Made by a program: the position numbers and the translations under genes. A DNA stretch of 64,000 nt. Source: Demequina aurantiaca (lineage in GTDB: Bacteria > Actinomycetota > Actinomycetes > Actinomycetales > Demequinaceae). The notes beneath the pieces were generated by a model, which saw only the letters and a list, made by a program, of their open reading frames with translations, searched no databases and was not told the DNA's origin. This document shows positions 63,043 to 64,000 of this stretch, in pieces (position 1 is the stretch's first letter; each line of letters opens with the position of its first letter). The stretch spans positions 1,304,380 through 1,368,379 of the forward strand of contig NZ_BBRF01000001.1 of NCBI RefSeq assembly GCF_000975135.1, given 5' to 3'.

Positions 63043-63890
63043 CGCAAAAGCACCTCGGAGAAAACCTTCACGACCTGCTCGATGGCAGGATGTCTACAGT
63101 CGACGCCGCAGAAGCGATGTCGCACCTCGATGAGTGCGATGAGTGCAACGCGCGATGGACTGAATTGCGTGATGCGCGCAAGGCCCTCAATACGTCCAGT
63201 GCGGGCATTGACATGCGCTTCGCCCAGCAGCTCCTGGACCGAGACCGGATGGCTCAGATCGCTCAGGGCGAGTCCAAGCATCGCGCCCGTGCCGCACGAG
63301 CCAGGCCGAGCCGGCACCGCTCCGTCACCATCGCATTTTCGATTCTGATCTTCGCCGCCGTAGGCGTGGGCGCCGCGTACTACGCCGGCGGTCCCGATCA
63401 GGTTCCTCTTGAATTTGCCGCAGCCTCAGCAGAGGGCACGGCACCAAATGTCGCGTATATGGGTCCACAGGACATGCGTTCTGCGGACAATATGCGGACG
63501 TGGGTCCATCCGGACTGGCAGGACAGTGGACTCGTCCCTATTGAAGCGAGGGTGGTGCGCGGCGACAGCGGCGCTCACATGCTCGTTGCCTCGCTGCTCG
63601 CAGGAGTCGACCCGGTGGTCGTGACGGAGCAGCATGGCGACCTGGTGCAGGAGCGCGTGGCTGATTTGCCGCGCGCCGACGTGCCGGGCATCGATGTCTA
63701 CATCGTTCGCCTCGACCCTGCCCAACTCGTGTGGCAGACAGGTGACGTAGTGGTTTCCGTGTCGTGCAGCTGCGCCATGGTGACCCTCGAAACGGTGGCA
63801 GGCACCTTCCCCACCAACACCGAGCCCGGATTCTTTGATCGTGTTCACGCCGGGCTCGGAGCATTTGCCGGCACCCTTACCGGCAACTAG
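63039..63890 (+). CDS. rseA: Anti-sigma factor of the ZAS type (RseA-like)
   Basis: A 283-residue membrane protein. The zinc-associated anti-sigma motif HLDECDEC (H-x3-C-x2-C) is at about residues 29-36, in the N-terminal domain that binds the sigma factor. One transmembrane helix follows at about 93-115 ([21 protein letters not shown]), and an extracytoplasmic domain with SCSCAM near the end. It should hold SigE inactive until released. It begins at GTG 63039, overlapping sigE by 4 bases. Confidence 0.9.
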   Translation: MTQKHLGENLHDLLDGRMSTVDAAEAMSHLDECDECNARWTELRDARKALNTSSAGIDMRFAQQLLDRDRMAQIAQGESKHRARAARARPSRHRSVTIAFSILIFAAVGVGAAYYAGGPDQVPLEFAAASAEGTAPNVAYMGPQDMRSADNMRTWVHPDWQDSGLVPIEARVVRGDSGAHMLVASLLAGVDPVVVTEQHGDLVQERVADLPRADVPGIDVYIVRLDPAQLVWQTGDVVVSVSCSCAMVTLETVAGTFPTNTEPGFFDRVHAGLGAFAGTLTGN

Positions 63891-63908
63891 TCCTGAAAGG
63901 CCGTCCCC

Positions 63909-64000
63909 ATGTCTGACTCACCCTTCGCTCCACCCACCCCCGTGGGAGGGGAATCGCAACGTCCCGAGGCGGGCGATGACGCGCAGCAAAGCAGCGCCGT
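63909..64000 (+). CDS. N-terminus of the third gene of the sigE operon, probably HtrA-like serine protease (partial)
   Basis: The open frame from ATG 63909 reads MSDSPFAPPTPVGGESQRPE and runs off the window. It is a Pro/Gly/Gln-rich, polar N-terminus like the cytoplasmic leader of membrane-bound HtrA/DegP proteases. The gene order sigE-rseA-htrA is conserved in actinobacteria, which is the main ground for the call. The 31 codons visible show no protease motif. Confidence 0.5.
   Translation, partial: MSDSPFAPPTPVGGESQRPEAGDDAQQSSA

Overview
The window is chromosomal DNA from a high-GC Gram-positive bacterium, almost certainly an actinobacterium of the Micrococcales (Demequinaceae/Cellulomonadaceae-like). 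The evidence is a GTP-dependent PEP carboxykinase, a RamB/ScfR-type regulator, the SigE-anti-sigma pair, a DUF3117 gene, the succinylase route to diaminopimelate, many apparently leaderless genes (TANNNT, 6-8 nt, start codon) and LAXTG-like cell-wall sorting signals. There is no rRNA gene, so the genus is a guess. I saw no tRNA gene and no CRISPR array.

Layout. 1-4013: the end of a family-5 solute-binding protein, then an overlapping dppB-dppC-dppDF peptide/oligosaccharide ABC transporter operon. 4020-5846: a PH-domain membrane protein divergent from ychF. 5847-12939: an accessory island that starts exactly at the ychF stop codon. It holds four copies of a short sequence reproducing the last codons of ychF, and these cut the island into four compact cassettes: an unknown gene; a DGQHR/ParB-like protein overlapping a HEPN protein with an R-x4-H motif; a DUF2971 protein; and a SEFIR/TIR protein with a membrane coiled-coil partner. 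No recombinase is present. The cassettes look like defence-type cargo stacked at a ychF 3'-end attachment site, and this is the most interesting system in the window.

13101-22600: ordinary chromosome. It holds a class II glutamine amidotransferase, selO, a CmtR-like metal sensor with a cation transporter, msrA, a three-gene set (NAD-binding protein, lipoprotein, pseudouridine synthase), a TDT-family carrier, a pirin gene broken by an internal deletion, and ltrA. 22637-24765: two paralogous secreted proteins with LAGTG anchors. 25511-28931: pckG divergent from a RamB/ScfR-like regulator whose promoter spacer is filled by an 18-bp perfect palindrome. 29048-32830: a CGNR regulator, an EamA exporter and two lipoproteins.

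32921-48865: a surface and chitin-degradation region with a 2399-residue SdrD-B/DUF11 adhesin-like protein, a large ATPase-LuxR regulator, two multidomain GH18 chitinases with CBM5/12 modules, and a lipoprotein. 48954-56515: housekeeping genes (typA, a small membrane protein, a VanW-domain protein, fdxA, dapC, gltA). 56516-56971 is gene-free and rich in repeats. 56972-61180: a lysozyme-fold-like membrane protein, divergent dapD/dapE, a LOG-family protein and a DUF3117 gene. 61261-64000: an NTF2-like protein, an O-methyltransferase, and sigE (with an apparent self-recognised promoter), its ZAS anti-sigma factor, and the start of a third gene that by position is probably an HtrA-like protease.
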